A stretch of 64,000 nucleotides of DNA from Nitrosarchaeum sp. (GTDB taxonomy: Archaea; Thermoproteota; Nitrososphaeria; Nitrososphaerales; Nitrosopumilaceae). Positions 24,893 through 33,506 of this stretch are shown piece after piece. The notes beneath the pieces are model-generated. The model did no database searches and had not been told where the DNA came from. It saw only the letters and a program-made list of their open reading frames with translations. The DNA is taken from positions 248,001 to 312,000 of the forward strand of contig JAILWJ010000002.1 of assembly GCA_025699025.1 (NCBI GenBank). Reading direction: 5' to 3'. Each line of letters opens with the position of its first letter. The stretch's first letter is position 1. The position numbers were made by a program, and so were the translations under genes.

Positions 24893-25420
24893 ATGTCATT
24901 TGGCGAAGTCGACACTCTGAACATGCTATTTGACAAACTTGATAGTTTGTTTAACGAATCGCAAGGGTACTATGAGTCATTTCTTGACACAAACAACATG
25001 TACAAGAAAGGCCAAATCGGCGACAAGGAATTCTTTCAGAGGCTGGGTGACTATGTTGTGGCATATTCTGCCTTGGAGTTTTTGGCAATCAAAGTAATCT
25101 TTGAGATGAGAAAATCAATGCGCTCAGGCTCTGGCAATACACAATCGCCTGGATTGATGCCGGGAATGGGACAACCTGGAATGATGGCAGGCGGAATGGG
25201 AATGCCACCTAGATCTGGCACAGCTCAGAATCCTGTTGGAGGACCGCCCGGAATTGTTTCAGCAAAGGAGGCATTTGGCGACGTGGGAACTCTGCCATCA
25301 CCTGACCCTTCATTGATGCCAAGACAAAAAGTTCAACCAGCAAATGATGGCTGTTCGTCATGCGGTTCCCCCTTGCGACCAAATGCAAAATTCTGTACAA
25401 AATGTGGAACCAAAGTATAA
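24893..25420 (+). CDS. Helical protein with Gly/Met-rich linker and C-terminal zinc ribbon
   Basis: 175 aa. The first ~75 residues are helical (FDKLDSLFNESQGYYESFLDT). Residues about 80-125 form a low-complexity Gly/Met/Pro segment (GMGQPGMMAGGMGMPPRSG). The last 25 residues are a zinc ribbon (CSSCGSPLRPNAKFCTKCG). This architecture recurs in thaumarchaeal genomes without known function. It shares the ribbon type with the neighbouring minus-strand proteins. Confidence 0.65.
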   Translation: MSFGEVDTLNMLFDKLDSLFNESQGYYESFLDTNNMYKKGQIGDKEFFQRLGDYVVAYSALEFLAIKVIFEMRKSMRSGSGNTQSPGLMPGMGQPGMMAGGMGMPPRSGTAQNPVGGPPGIVSAKEAFGDVGTLPSPDPSLMPRQKVQPANDGCSSCGSPLRPNAKFCTKCGTKV

Positions 25421-25425
25421 AAAAA

Positions 25426-25521
25426 TTAAGAGATTTCTAGCGAACACTTGTCAGAACAAATTCTTCTGTTAAACACGTCTTCGTATTCTCTGCCACAATG
25501 GGCGCATTTTCTAAAACTCAT
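25426..25521 (-). CDS. Zinc-ribbon microprotein, 31 aa
   Basis: Begins MSFRKCAHCGREYEDVF and continues NRRICSDKCSLEIS: two CXXC/CXXXC knuckles 15 residues apart, a complete small treble-clef-type finger. A TATA-like CTTAAATA lies about 27 bp before the ATG, giving a leaderless start, and supports a real gene despite its size. Function unknown. Confidence 0.6.
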   Translation of the reverse strand: MSFRKCAHCGREYEDVFNRRICSDKCSLEIS

Positions 25522-25558
25522 GATTCTATTACGCGTTTTTTGTATTTAAGTGATAAAA

Positions 25559-25918
25559 TCATTCTTGCGTTGATCCGCACTCTGGACAGAACTTTGCCGT
25601 AGATGAAAGACCTGAACCGCACTCTGAGCAAAACTTTCCAGAAGAGCCTTGTTCCTTTACTGCATTTCCATACACTGCAGAGTTTCTGACCGCACCTGTT
25701 GGCACATACTTGTCATCATCAATTAAAACTGGTGCAAAGTCTTGCTCGGTCATAAATGTCATCATTCTGGGTACTGCCTCCTCTTTGTTCTCCGGATCTG
25801 GCACAGAGTCTCCCAGCCAAAATGCAAACCTCATCAAGGTAAGCTCTGGGGTTGAGAATGCCAGGGTATGCTTTGACATGTACTCGTTTGCCGCCTTTTT
25901 TCCATCAAAGACTTTCAT
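25559..25918 (-). CDS. Uncharacterised protein with C-terminal zinc ribbon
   Basis: 119 aa. The first ~85 residues form an alpha/beta domain (STPELTLMRFAFWLGDSVPDPENKEE, read in part) of no recognised family; the end is a double-CXXC ribbon (FCSECGSGLSSTAKFCPECG), nearly the same as in the proteins at 23621 and 24893. It lies between the 31-aa ribbon protein and tRNA-Ala on the same strand. Confidence 0.65.
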   Translation of the reverse strand: MKVFDGKKAANEYMSKHTLAFSTPELTLMRFAFWLGDSVPDPENKEEAVPRMMTFMTEQDFAPVLIDDDKYVPTGAVRNSAVYGNAVKEQGSSGKFCSECGSGLSSTAKFCPECGSTQE

Positions 25919-25964
25919 GGAAATCTGTTATCTCTGTTTATGTATAATAGTTTCTGGGCATTGG

Positions 25965-26036
25965 TGGACCGGGGGGGAATTGAACCCCCGACATCCTCGT
26001 TGCGAACGAGGCATTATACCACTAAACCACCGGCCC
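25965..26036 (-). tRNA. tRNA-Ala (anticodon CGC)
   Basis: 72 nt on the minus strand: acceptor GGGCCGG paired with CCGGTCC (one G-T pair), anticodon stem CCTCG/CGAGG with loop TTCGCAA (CGC, reading GCG), T arm GGGGGTTCAATTCCCCC, discriminator A. CCA follows in the DNA (complement of 25962-25964). A TATA-like AATAAAAAC lies about 25 bp upstream. No intron. Confidence 0.93.
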
Positions 26037-26179
26037 CTGCATACCTGATTTTGAAGAGTTTTTATTCATTTTCTAAACATGATTTTTGATGATTATTTTG
26101 ATGATTATGTCATTTGGTATATCAAAACTTGGTAATAACCCATAAAACTAATTATCTGCATGTGTCATGGTTATTCTAA

Positions 26180-26620
26180 ATGAGACGGATTGTGTTTTTA
26201 TTATCTGCTTTGCTTCTGATTCCAGTTGGCATCTCTTTTGGAATAACCCAGACAGAGTTTGGCGACAATGTCTTTGTTTTTGTTCAAAGTACAATTAGGG
26301 ACTCTGATGGCACTCTGGTGGCATACCTTGAATCAACCAAATTCTCTGATCTGAATCTTCCTGCACTCAAATCATTTTTGGACTATGAGGCATCAAATGG
26401 AAACGACCCAATAATTACCATCAATGGGGAAAAATTTCAGGTAATCAGGAGAGTACAAACACAAGAGTTTAGCTCTGACGGATTGGTTGCAAGCAATGTA
26501 CTGTTTGACAACGTGGATGGCAAGCCAATCATGCTTGCAAGATTTGCACACGATGGCTACACTACAGTTGCGGGTGATACCATAGAGTCAATGTGGACAT
26601 TTGTCAGACCTGTCTCTTAG
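26180..26620 (+). CDS. Secreted protein of unknown function
   Basis: 146 aa with an N-terminal signal peptide (residues 4-21, IVFLLSALLLIPVGISFG). The mature part is strand-rich (FVFVQSTIRDSDGTLVAYLE; GEKFQVIRRVQTQEFSS) and acidic, a composition frequent in thaumarchaeal exported proteins. Its 3' end overlaps the convergent membrane glycosyltransferase gene by 17 bp. Confidence 0.65.
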   Translation: MRRIVFLLSALLLIPVGISFGITQTEFGDNVFVFVQSTIRDSDGTLVAYLESTKFSDLNLPALKSFLDYEASNGNDPIITINGEKFQVIRRVQTQEFSSDGLVASNVLFDNVDGKPIMLARFAHDGYTTVAGDTIESMWTFVRPVS

Positions 26621-27938
26621 AAAGCAATACTCCTACACCCATTGCAAAAAACACCACCAGCGGCACAAACCTGTATGGCTGGTTTGTCTGCGTCGTGAAT
26701 CCTGTCAGTATTGGGGCAATGAGCAGCATCCCTGCAATAAAGACCATCATTGATTCCCCGTGCTTGATTCCTTTTCTTGATGCAATGAACAGTCCCACCA
26801 TAAGCGGTATCATAAACAGCATCACCAATCCGTCAAACCTTAGCTGGTACGCAAAGGACGTAAAGCCCATCTGGAACTCTTTTCCATCAAAGCTTTCTTG
26901 GGTTTCTTCTATTACAGAAAAACTAACCGCCACAATTAATCCAGCTAGAACTATCCCGGCAGTAATTCCAGATAGTATTATTTTCTGCCTTCTTGGGATT
27001 TGGCTTCGCAAAATAAAATATATGGACATTGGCAGAAATGCTGCAGTTACTGCCTTTGCAGGGATTGATAACAAGTATGACACTGGTGAGAGTGGCCAGA
27101 ATCTGTATATCGCATATAGGGAAACAAGATAGAAAAGAATCCAAAAATTTGTGTAGGATATGGTAGTGTCATATGATAAAAACACAGAACTCTGCATCAG
27201 GATTACCGTGGCTACAATTCCTGCAAATCTCTTGTGGGTGATTGTTTTTGTAATGAAATATGTTGTGATTAGTAGTGCGATGCTTGCAAGAAATGGAATT
27301 ACCTTGAGATTCCCAAATACTTTCTCTGAAATCAAAAGTAAGGTGTAATTTACGTGTGGTTCAAACCTTGAATAATTGGGATTGTTGCTTATAGCATCCT
27401 CTATGGTCCATCTGTTTGCTATGGTGGCATCATCCAGTCTCTTTTTTATTCCAGCGTAGTCGCCAAGGGTCTCTTCGGTTGTCAATTCTCCTGTGGATGC
27501 GGCAACATAGATTGACAAAATAACTATCATTACAATTAGTGATTTCTTCTTTGAAATCTCAAATGCAAATATCTTCTCAAACAGCCTTGATAGCTGTGGA
27601 ATCTTTTTTTTGTGATGCAAAAACGCCAGACCAAAAACAATTGCACTTGATGCAATGACGCCGCCTGACCATGCACCCGCCTCAAACGGATCAGGTATTA
27701 CCGGCTCGATTCCCGGTATCCTGACAGTATCTGATGCCAAAACCAATGCGGGAAATATCACTGAAACAAAACTGATCAATACTATACTTATTGAAACAAG
27801 AAACACTATCCATGGAATAACAGTTGATCTTGTGCCCGAGCCTGTTTTTTCAACACTTTTGTTCTTTTTCAAGCCTACTACTTGGATATTGTACTTGAAT
27901 AAAATTTGAACGGCAGCCTCACAGTTTGGTGTTTCCAA
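26604..27938 (-). CDS. Polytopic membrane protein, probable GT39/ArnT-like glycosyltransferase
   Basis: 444 aa with about eleven hydrophobic helices. After the first TM pair comes a loop with DDATIANRWTIEDAISNNPNYSRFEPHVNYTL, which includes the acidic and FEPH residues seen in lipid-linked-sugar mannosyltransferases of the PMT superfamily. Such enzymes use dolichyl-phosphate sugars to glycosylate proteins or lipids outside the cell. It opens the glycan locus. The start could lie a few codons further in. Confidence 0.65.
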   Translation of the reverse strand: METPNCEAAVQILFKYNIQVVGLKKNKSVEKTGSGTRSTVIPWIVFLVSISIVLISFVSVIFPALVLASDTVRIPGIEPVIPDPFEAGAWSGGVIASSAIVFGLAFLHHKKKIPQLSRLFEKIFAFEISKKKSLIVMIVILSIYVAASTGELTTEETLGDYAGIKKRLDDATIANRWTIEDAISNNPNYSRFEPHVNYTLLLISEKVFGNLKVIPFLASIALLITTYFITKTITHKRFAGIVATVILMQSSVFLSYDTTISYTNFWILFYLVSLYAIYRFWPLSPVSYLLSIPAKAVTAAFLPMSIYFILRSQIPRRQKIILSGITAGIVLAGLIVAVSFSVIEETQESFDGKEFQMGFTSFAYQLRFDGLVMLFMIPLMVGLFIASRKGIKHGESMMVFIAGMLLIAPILTGFTTQTNQPYRFVPLVVFFAMGVGVLLSKRQV

Positions 27939-27959
27939 ATTATTATATGGTTTTGAAAG

Positions 27960-28991
27960 ATGGAGATGCTATTGCTAGACGTCAAAAAAATGAACGAGAT
28001 TGACACTCAGGGAATGTACAAAGTATACGATAGATGGCCTGAGATTGCGCGAAAAGCATACGAGTCTGATCTAGAGCCTGCACACTTTGATGGTATAGAC
28101 CACATTGTCTTTGCTGGAATGGGCGGTTCTGGCGCAATTGGTGATCTGTTTGCCTCCATACTCTCAAAGACCAACATTCATGTCAATGTTGTAAAGGGGT
28201 ATCTGCTACCAAAGACAGTTGGCAAAAACTCTTTGGTTGTTTGTACAAGCATTTCGGGAAATACCGTGGAGACTCTTACAGTTTTAGAGTCAGCCAAGAA
28301 GCTTGGCTGCAAGATTATCGCCTTTTCTTCTGGTGGTAAGATGGAATCATTTTGTAATCAAAACTCTATAGAATACAGAAAAATTCCTATGGTTCATTCG
28401 CCGCGCGCATCTTTTGTAAGTTTTGTATATGCAATTTTGCATGTGTTGGATTCGATTTTGCCAATCCAAAAAAATGACGTACTTGACTCTATTGAAGAGC
28501 TAGACAAGACATCCCAGAACATATCGTCATTAAATCTTAGCAAGAGCAACCCCTCGCTAAACTTGGCCATGTTTCTTGATGGTCCTCCTTGCATCTATTA
28601 CCCATACGGTCTGGTTGCTGCTGCAACTCGTTTCAAGAACTCCTTGCAGGAAAATACCAAGATGCATGCGTTTGTGGAAGATATCATTGAGGCGTGTCAT
28701 AACGGAATTGTATCCTGGGAGATAACGTCTAACATCAGACCGGTATTACTTCGAGGTACAGAAGACTTTGTTAAAACCAAAGAAAGATGGGAAATTGTAA
28801 AGCAATATTTTGATGAAAACAAAATTGACTTTGTGGAAATTGTTTCTATACAAGGAAATATTTTATCAAAACTCTTGCATCTGATATATCTGCTAGATTT
28901 TGCTTCAATCTATAGGTCCATCTTGTCTGACATAGATCCGTCTACAATCTCATCAATTGATTATATAAAGAAAAAACTAGATCATAAATGA
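27960..28991 (+). CDS. Bifunctional phosphoglucose/phosphomannose isomerase
   Basis: 343 aa with two SIS folds. The first has the phosphosugar loop AGMGGSGAIGDLFASIL (about 52-68) and TSISGNTVETLT (about 98); the second half carries the catalytic Glu/His region typical of archaeal PGI/PMI (EDIIEACHNGIVSWE). Interconverts Fru-6-P with Glc-6-P and Man-6-P, supplying precursors for GDP-mannose sugars made by the downstream Gmd. A GT2 gene follows after 12 bp. Confidence 0.87.
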   Translation: MEMLLLDVKKMNEIDTQGMYKVYDRWPEIARKAYESDLEPAHFDGIDHIVFAGMGGSGAIGDLFASILSKTNIHVNVVKGYLLPKTVGKNSLVVCTSISGNTVETLTVLESAKKLGCKIIAFSSGGKMESFCNQNSIEYRKIPMVHSPRASFVSFVYAILHVLDSILPIQKNDVLDSIEELDKTSQNISSLNLSKSNPSLNLAMFLDGPPCIYYPYGLVAAATRFKNSLQENTKMHAFVEDIIEACHNGIVSWEITSNIRPVLLRGTEDFVKTKERWEIVKQYFDENKIDFVEIVSIQGNILSKLLHLIYLLDFASIYRSILSDIDPSTISSIDYIKKKLDHK

Positions 28992-29003
28992 GTTTGAATA
29001 CAC

Positions 29004-29891
29004 ATGACTAATTATGATGATAAAGTTTCAATTGTACTTCCAGTGTATAATTCTGAGAAATTTCTTCAGGAATCAATAGAGTCTGTGTTGAACCAGTCCT
29101 ATGAAAACACTGAAATCATTGCAGTAAATGACGGCTCTACTGACAAGTCCCTTGAAATCCTGAATCAATACTCTGATAGAATCACCATCATGTCTCAGGA
29201 AAACCAAGGGCTGGCATCTGCGTTAATGCGAGGCATTGGCAGGATTAGTGGAAAGTGGTTTAAATGGTTCTCACCTGATGATCTCTTGTTTTCAGATTCG
29301 ATTCGCATTCTTGTCGAAGAGTCTCACAAGGTAGAGCCAAACACTGTATTGTATTCTGATTGGGAGATTATTGATTCCAATGGGGATCACGTCAGAGATT
29401 TCCATGAATCAAACCACAACAAACTGTCAAAATTTGACTATAATGTGAGACTCTTGGATGGGCAACTGATTAATGTCAATACGGCGCTTATTCCCTCTGA
29501 GATTTTCAAGAAAGGAATTGTTTTTGCAAACTTGGATGACCCTGTTGCAATAGATTACGATTTCTTTTTACGCTGTGCGATTCTAAATGAAACTCGTTTC
29601 CATCTAATACCCAAACCTCTGGTAAAATACAGAATGCATTCCAATCAACTGTCCCACAAGTCTATTTTGCAAACACTGGATTACATTGAAACAATAAAGT
29701 CTCAACTCCTCTCAAGCATCCCAGAGGAAGAAAAAACAAAATATCTTGATGCGTTAAAAAAATACCAGCAGTCAAAATCAGTTACTCAAAAAACAATGAA
29801 TCTGGGACTAAGAATGCTTTCCAAAAGTCCACCTTGGTTATCTGATAGAATTTTAAATCTGTATCTTGCCAAAATTAGGCGCAGTAGATAA
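29004..29891 (+). CDS. GT2-family glycosyltransferase
   Basis: 295 aa. GT-A fold: SIVLPVYNSEKFLQESIESVLNQSY, then AVNDGSTDKS (first Asp motif), GKWFKWFSPDDLL (DxD-like, metal binding) and a C-terminal KYRMHSNQLS. Transfers a nucleotide-activated sugar to a growing glycan on the cytoplasmic face. Overlap with the next gene depends on the start chosen there. Confidence 0.9.
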   Translation: MTNYDDKVSIVLPVYNSEKFLQESIESVLNQSYENTEIIAVNDGSTDKSLEILNQYSDRITIMSQENQGLASALMRGIGRISGKWFKWFSPDDLLFSDSIRILVEESHKVEPNTVLYSDWEIIDSNGDHVRDFHESNHNKLSKFDYNVRLLDGQLINVNTALIPSEIFKKGIVFANLDDPVAIDYDFFLRCAILNETRFHLIPKPLVKYRMHSNQLSHKSILQTLDYIETIKSQLLSSIPEEEKTKYLDALKKYQQSKSVTQKTMNLGLRMLSKSPPWLSDRILNLYLAKIRRSR

Positions 29892-29907
29892 AAACATCTT
29901 TTATGGT

Positions 29908-30921
29908 ATGGATGATAGAAAAATGTCTCAACCGCTAGTTTCAGTAATAATCATCAACTATAACGGACGGGATTTGCTGAAAAACTGCTTTGAGTCCCTT
30001 TCCAAAATAATGTATCCTAATGTGGAAATAATCCTGATCGACAACAATTCCTCTGATGGCAGCGTTGCATTTACCAAAGAAAACTTTCCTAAAATCATCG
30101 TTCACAAGCTAGATGATAACAAGGGGTTTGCAGAACCAAATAATATCGGCGCAAGTCTGGCAACGGGAAAATACCTGCTATTTTTAAATAATGATACAAC
30201 AGTGACTGAAAATTTCATCACAGAATTGGTTGATGTTATTGAAAACGATGAAACAATTGGAATCTGCCAAAGTCTATTGCTAAAGCCTGACGGAAGCATT
30301 GATTCAAGCGGTGACTTTATTGATGATTTGGGGGTTGTGTACAATTCAAAAACACAAGTTGATACGATAAGAGAGATCTCCAGTGCCAGAGGAGCATCTA
30401 TGTTAATTCGTAAAACCCTCTTTGATGAACTTGGAGGATTCGATGAAAAATTTTTTGTGTCATTTGAAGATGTTGATCTTGGATGGCGTGCCTGGATACT
30501 GGGATATAGGACTGTCATAGTCCCAAAATCAATTGTTTATCATTTAGGAGGCTCTACAATTAAAAAAATTAATCTAAACATTGCGTTTCATGGATTCAAG
30601 AATCAGCTGGCCATGAAAATAACAAATTTTGAGCCATCTCTGGCAATTAAAAATACAATAGTCTTTTTTGTAATATACGGCTTGCGAGAGATACGAATTT
30701 TGCTAGACTATGCAATTTCTGGGACTACAAAGATGTCTTCAACAAAATATGAGAAAAACATAGCCTGCAAACCAAGTATCAAAGTAATTGTAAAAAGTTT
30801 AGCTTGGATAATGTCTAACCCTAAATATCTATATCAAAAACAACGGATAGTTAACCAGAACCGTGTTAATAGTACCCGCGATCTTAAAAAAATGAATATT
30901 CTGAGTAATATGGCAAGATGA
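29908..30921 (+). CDS. GT2-family (rhamnosyltransferase-like) glycosyltransferase
   Basis: 337 aa from ATG 29908 (MDDRKMSQPLVS); an alternative TTG at 29866 overlaps the upstream gene. GT-A motifs: SVIIINYNGRDLLKNCFESL, LIDNNSSDGS, GKYLLFLNNDTTV (NDD-type metal site) and FDEKFFVSFEDVDLGWRAW, the ED-containing acceptor region of rhamnosyltransferase-like GT2 enzymes. It ends 7 bp from the convergent wecB. Confidence 0.88.
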   Translation: MDDRKMSQPLVSVIIINYNGRDLLKNCFESLSKIMYPNVEIILIDNNSSDGSVAFTKENFPKIIVHKLDDNKGFAEPNNIGASLATGKYLLFLNNDTTVTENFITELVDVIENDETIGICQSLLLKPDGSIDSSGDFIDDLGVVYNSKTQVDTIREISSARGASMLIRKTLFDELGGFDEKFFVSFEDVDLGWRAWILGYRTVIVPKSIVYHLGGSTIKKINLNIAFHGFKNQLAMKITNFEPSLAIKNTIVFFVIYGLREIRILLDYAISGTTKMSSTKYEKNIACKPSIKVIVKSLAWIMSNPKYLYQKQRIVNQNRVNSTRDLKKMNILSNMAR

Positions 30922-30928
30922 AGAAAGA

Positions 30929-32005
30929 CTACTTTTGCAGTGTCTTTACTATTCTCTTTGCAGAATCCCCTTTTCCATAGGGGGATATTTTTACTTTTAC
31001 TGGTTTCTTGTCCCATTCTGCTTTAATTGTGTCTTTGATTTTTTGATATTCTAAAGGAACAAGCTCAGCAATTTTCATGCTGATTGCTTCTGGACGCTCT
31101 GAGGATGTTCTTAAAACTAGCACTCTTTTAGATAATAATGGCGATGTGCATTCTTCTTGTATTCCGCCAGAATCTGTTATGATGAATCTGCAATTTTTCA
31201 TCAACGAAAGAAAATCTAGGTATCCCTGTGGGTTTAGAATCTGAATATGCTTTTCATTTTTCAATCTGTCTAATAGGTTGTATTTCTTTAACATTTTTCT
31301 AGTTCTTGGATGTAGTGGAATAACTGTACAAATTTTTGAACTGATAATTCCCTTTATTATCTTGTTTAAAACTACTTCATTATCCACATTTTCTGCCCTA
31401 TGTAATGTTCCAAGAGCATACTCTGAAAATCTTATCTTTTGCATAACTGTAGATTTCTTGTCTGCCAATGGCAAATGCTCTCTAATTGCATCCATTACTG
31501 TATTTCCAGAAATGAATGTTTTTCCACTAACTTTTTCATTGATCAGGTTTTGGTATGAAGTTTTTGTTGGCGCAAATAAAAAGTCTGATACGTGATCTAC
31601 CATTCTTCTATTGTGTTCTTCTGCCATTCTCCAGTCATAGCTTCTTAGTCCTGCTTCAACATGTGCAATTTTCTTTTTGAGTTTTATTGCTAGTAATGCT
31701 GTAGCAAGTACACTGTTGGTATCACCCTGAACTATGATGATGTCATTTTTTCCTTTTACTTGATTTTCAAGTTTTGTCATTATCTCTGCTATTTGTGAAG
31801 CAGGCGTCTTTGATTGTAGCTTTAAACTAAAGTCTGGCTCTGCAATCTCCAAGTCTTGAATAATCTGAGTTGATAGCTGATAATCATAATGTTGACCGGT
31901 GTAAATGAATTTGTGTTCTATTTTATTGTCTACCATGTGGCGAATGATTGGTGCTATCTTGATAATCTCTGGTCTGGTACCAGCTACAATAACAAATCTT
32001 TTCAT
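30929..32005 (-). CDS. wecB: UDP-N-acetylglucosamine 2-epimerase (non-hydrolysing)
   Basis: 358 aa. Converts UDP-GlcNAc to UDP-ManNAc. Family marks: VAGTRPEIIKIAPII, YTGQHYDYQLS, VQGDTNSVLATALLA, HVEAGLRSYDWRMAEEHNRRMVDH, and the C-terminal TDSGGIQEECTSPLLSKRVLVLRTSSERPEA (read in pieces). It follows wecC by 16 bp on the same strand, so both steps to UDP-ManNAcA are co-transcribed. Confidence 0.95.
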   Translation of the reverse strand: MKRFVIVAGTRPEIIKIAPIIRHMVDNKIEHKFIYTGQHYDYQLSTQIIQDLEIAEPDFSLKLQSKTPASQIAEIMTKLENQVKGKNDIIIVQGDTNSVLATALLAIKLKKKIAHVEAGLRSYDWRMAEEHNRRMVDHVSDFLFAPTKTSYQNLINEKVSGKTFISGNTVMDAIREHLPLADKKSTVMQKIRFSEYALGTLHRAENVDNEVVLNKIIKGIISSKICTVIPLHPRTRKMLKKYNLLDRLKNEKHIQILNPQGYLDFLSLMKNCRFIITDSGGIQEECTSPLLSKRVLVLRTSSERPEAISMKIAELVPLEYQKIKDTIKAEWDKKPVKVKISPYGKGDSAKRIVKTLQK

Positions 32006-32021
32006 GATGATACGAAACAGA

Positions 32022-33380
32022 TTATTTTAATAAACTATAGTTATTCTTGATGCCTTTGTTGTTATATCCAATAGATACGTAAGTAAATCCCACATTTTCT
32101 GCAATCTCCTTATCAAAAATTCTTCTTGTATCAATTAATATTGGATCATCATTCATGTCTTTTTTCATCTCTTGCAAGTTGATATTTTTGTATTCGTCAT
32201 GATCTGTCAAAATGACTACTACATCTGAGTTTTTGATAGCCTTTGATATGTTTTCTTCATATTTTGCACCAAAGCTAATTTTTGAATGTGGATCGTTAAT
32301 CTTTACATTACTGCATGTCTCCAAAAGGAGACTTGCAATTTTTTCTGAGGGTGAATAACGCGTATCGCTAACATTTCCTTTGTAGGCAGTTCCTAAAATT
32401 GTAATTGTTGAATTTTTAATCTCTTTGTTCTGTTCTTTTAGAGTGTTTTCAATCAAATGAAATACATGACTTGGCATGTAGTCGTTTATCTTTCTTGCAT
32501 TGGAAATAATTTTGGAATCTATCTGTTCTGAGTCTTGAGGATTTAATAACAAATATGGATCTTTTGGAAGGCATGGCCCTCCCACTCCTGGTCCGGGCGT
32601 TAGCAGATTAACTCTGGGATGCGAATTGCATATCTTTTGAATCTCTAGTACGTCTATATCATATCTTTCACATATCATAGCTATCTCATTGGCTAGTGCA
32701 ATGTTGACATCTCTAAATGTATTTTCTACTAGTTTACAAGTTTCAGCTACAATTGGACTGGTTTTGAAAATGTCTGCTTTGATGATTTTTTTGTATAAAT
32801 CATATGTAACGTCCCTTGATTTCTGATCCCTAGCTCCTATCACGCGTGGTGTTGTATTGATCTCCTCAAATGCCTGACCTGGCGATAATCTTTCTGGTAC
32901 ATAACTTGCAAAAATGTTCGTCGTTTTATCTCCAGACAGACTGGGCAAAATCATTGACTCAAATGTCTTTGGCGGTATCGAGCTTTCTATCACTATTAAT
33001 TTATTTTTCAATTCAAACCTTGATATTGTATCACACGCATTTTTTAGAAGGGAAAGATCCGGCTTGATCTCTTTTGAGATTGGGGTTGGCACACATACAA
33101 TAATTACATCTGATTCTGCTATTGCATTTTGATCCAATGTCGGAAAGAATCTCTCTTCTTTACGAGATTTGATCAACATCTCTTCAAGTATGGGTTCTTC
33201 AAATGGTGATTTCCCATTTTTTAAGAGTTCAATGTGATCTTTATCTACGTCTAACCCCCTTACAACAAATCCAACATTGCAGAAAGACAGTGCAACAGGA
33301 AGGCCTACTTGGCCCAATCCAACTACGCATATCTGAGCTTTACTAGAATTGATTCTCTCTTGCAGCTCCTCTTGCATCAT
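32022..33380 (-). CDS. wecC: UDP-N-acetyl-D-mannosamine dehydrogenase
   Basis: 452 aa. NAD-binding VVGLGQVGLPVALSF at the N-terminus, catalytic-Cys segment GGPCLPKDPYLL in the middle (about 255), and the C-terminal UDP-sugar domain (ILGTAYKGNVSDTRYSPS). Oxidises UDP-ManNAc at C6 to UDP-ManNAcA, a sugar acid of archaeal surface glycans. First gene of the wecC-wecB pair; diverges from the DUF4214 protein gene. Confidence 0.93.
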   Translation of the reverse strand: MMQEELQERINSSKAQICVVGLGQVGLPVALSFCNVGFVVRGLDVDKDHIELLKNGKSPFEEPILEEMLIKSRKEERFFPTLDQNAIAESDVIIVCVPTPISKEIKPDLSLLKNACDTISRFELKNKLIVIESSIPPKTFESMILPSLSGDKTTNIFASYVPERLSPGQAFEEINTTPRVIGARDQKSRDVTYDLYKKIIKADIFKTSPIVAETCKLVENTFRDVNIALANEIAMICERYDIDVLEIQKICNSHPRVNLLTPGPGVGGPCLPKDPYLLLNPQDSEQIDSKIISNARKINDYMPSHVFHLIENTLKEQNKEIKNSTITILGTAYKGNVSDTRYSPSEKIASLLLETCSNVKINDPHSKISFGAKYEENISKAIKNSDVVVILTDHDEYKNINLQEMKKDMNDDPILIDTRRIFDKEIAENVGFTYVSIGYNNKGIKNNYSLLK

Positions 33381-33506
33381 GTCTATGCCTAGCTTTAATC
33401 AATATAAACAATCTTTTGTTTTAGTTAATTTCATTGATGCTGGTTATTCTTGTATGGCTCAATAATTTTAGTATAAGAAATATACTGTTTATTACATCAT
33501 TGATCA

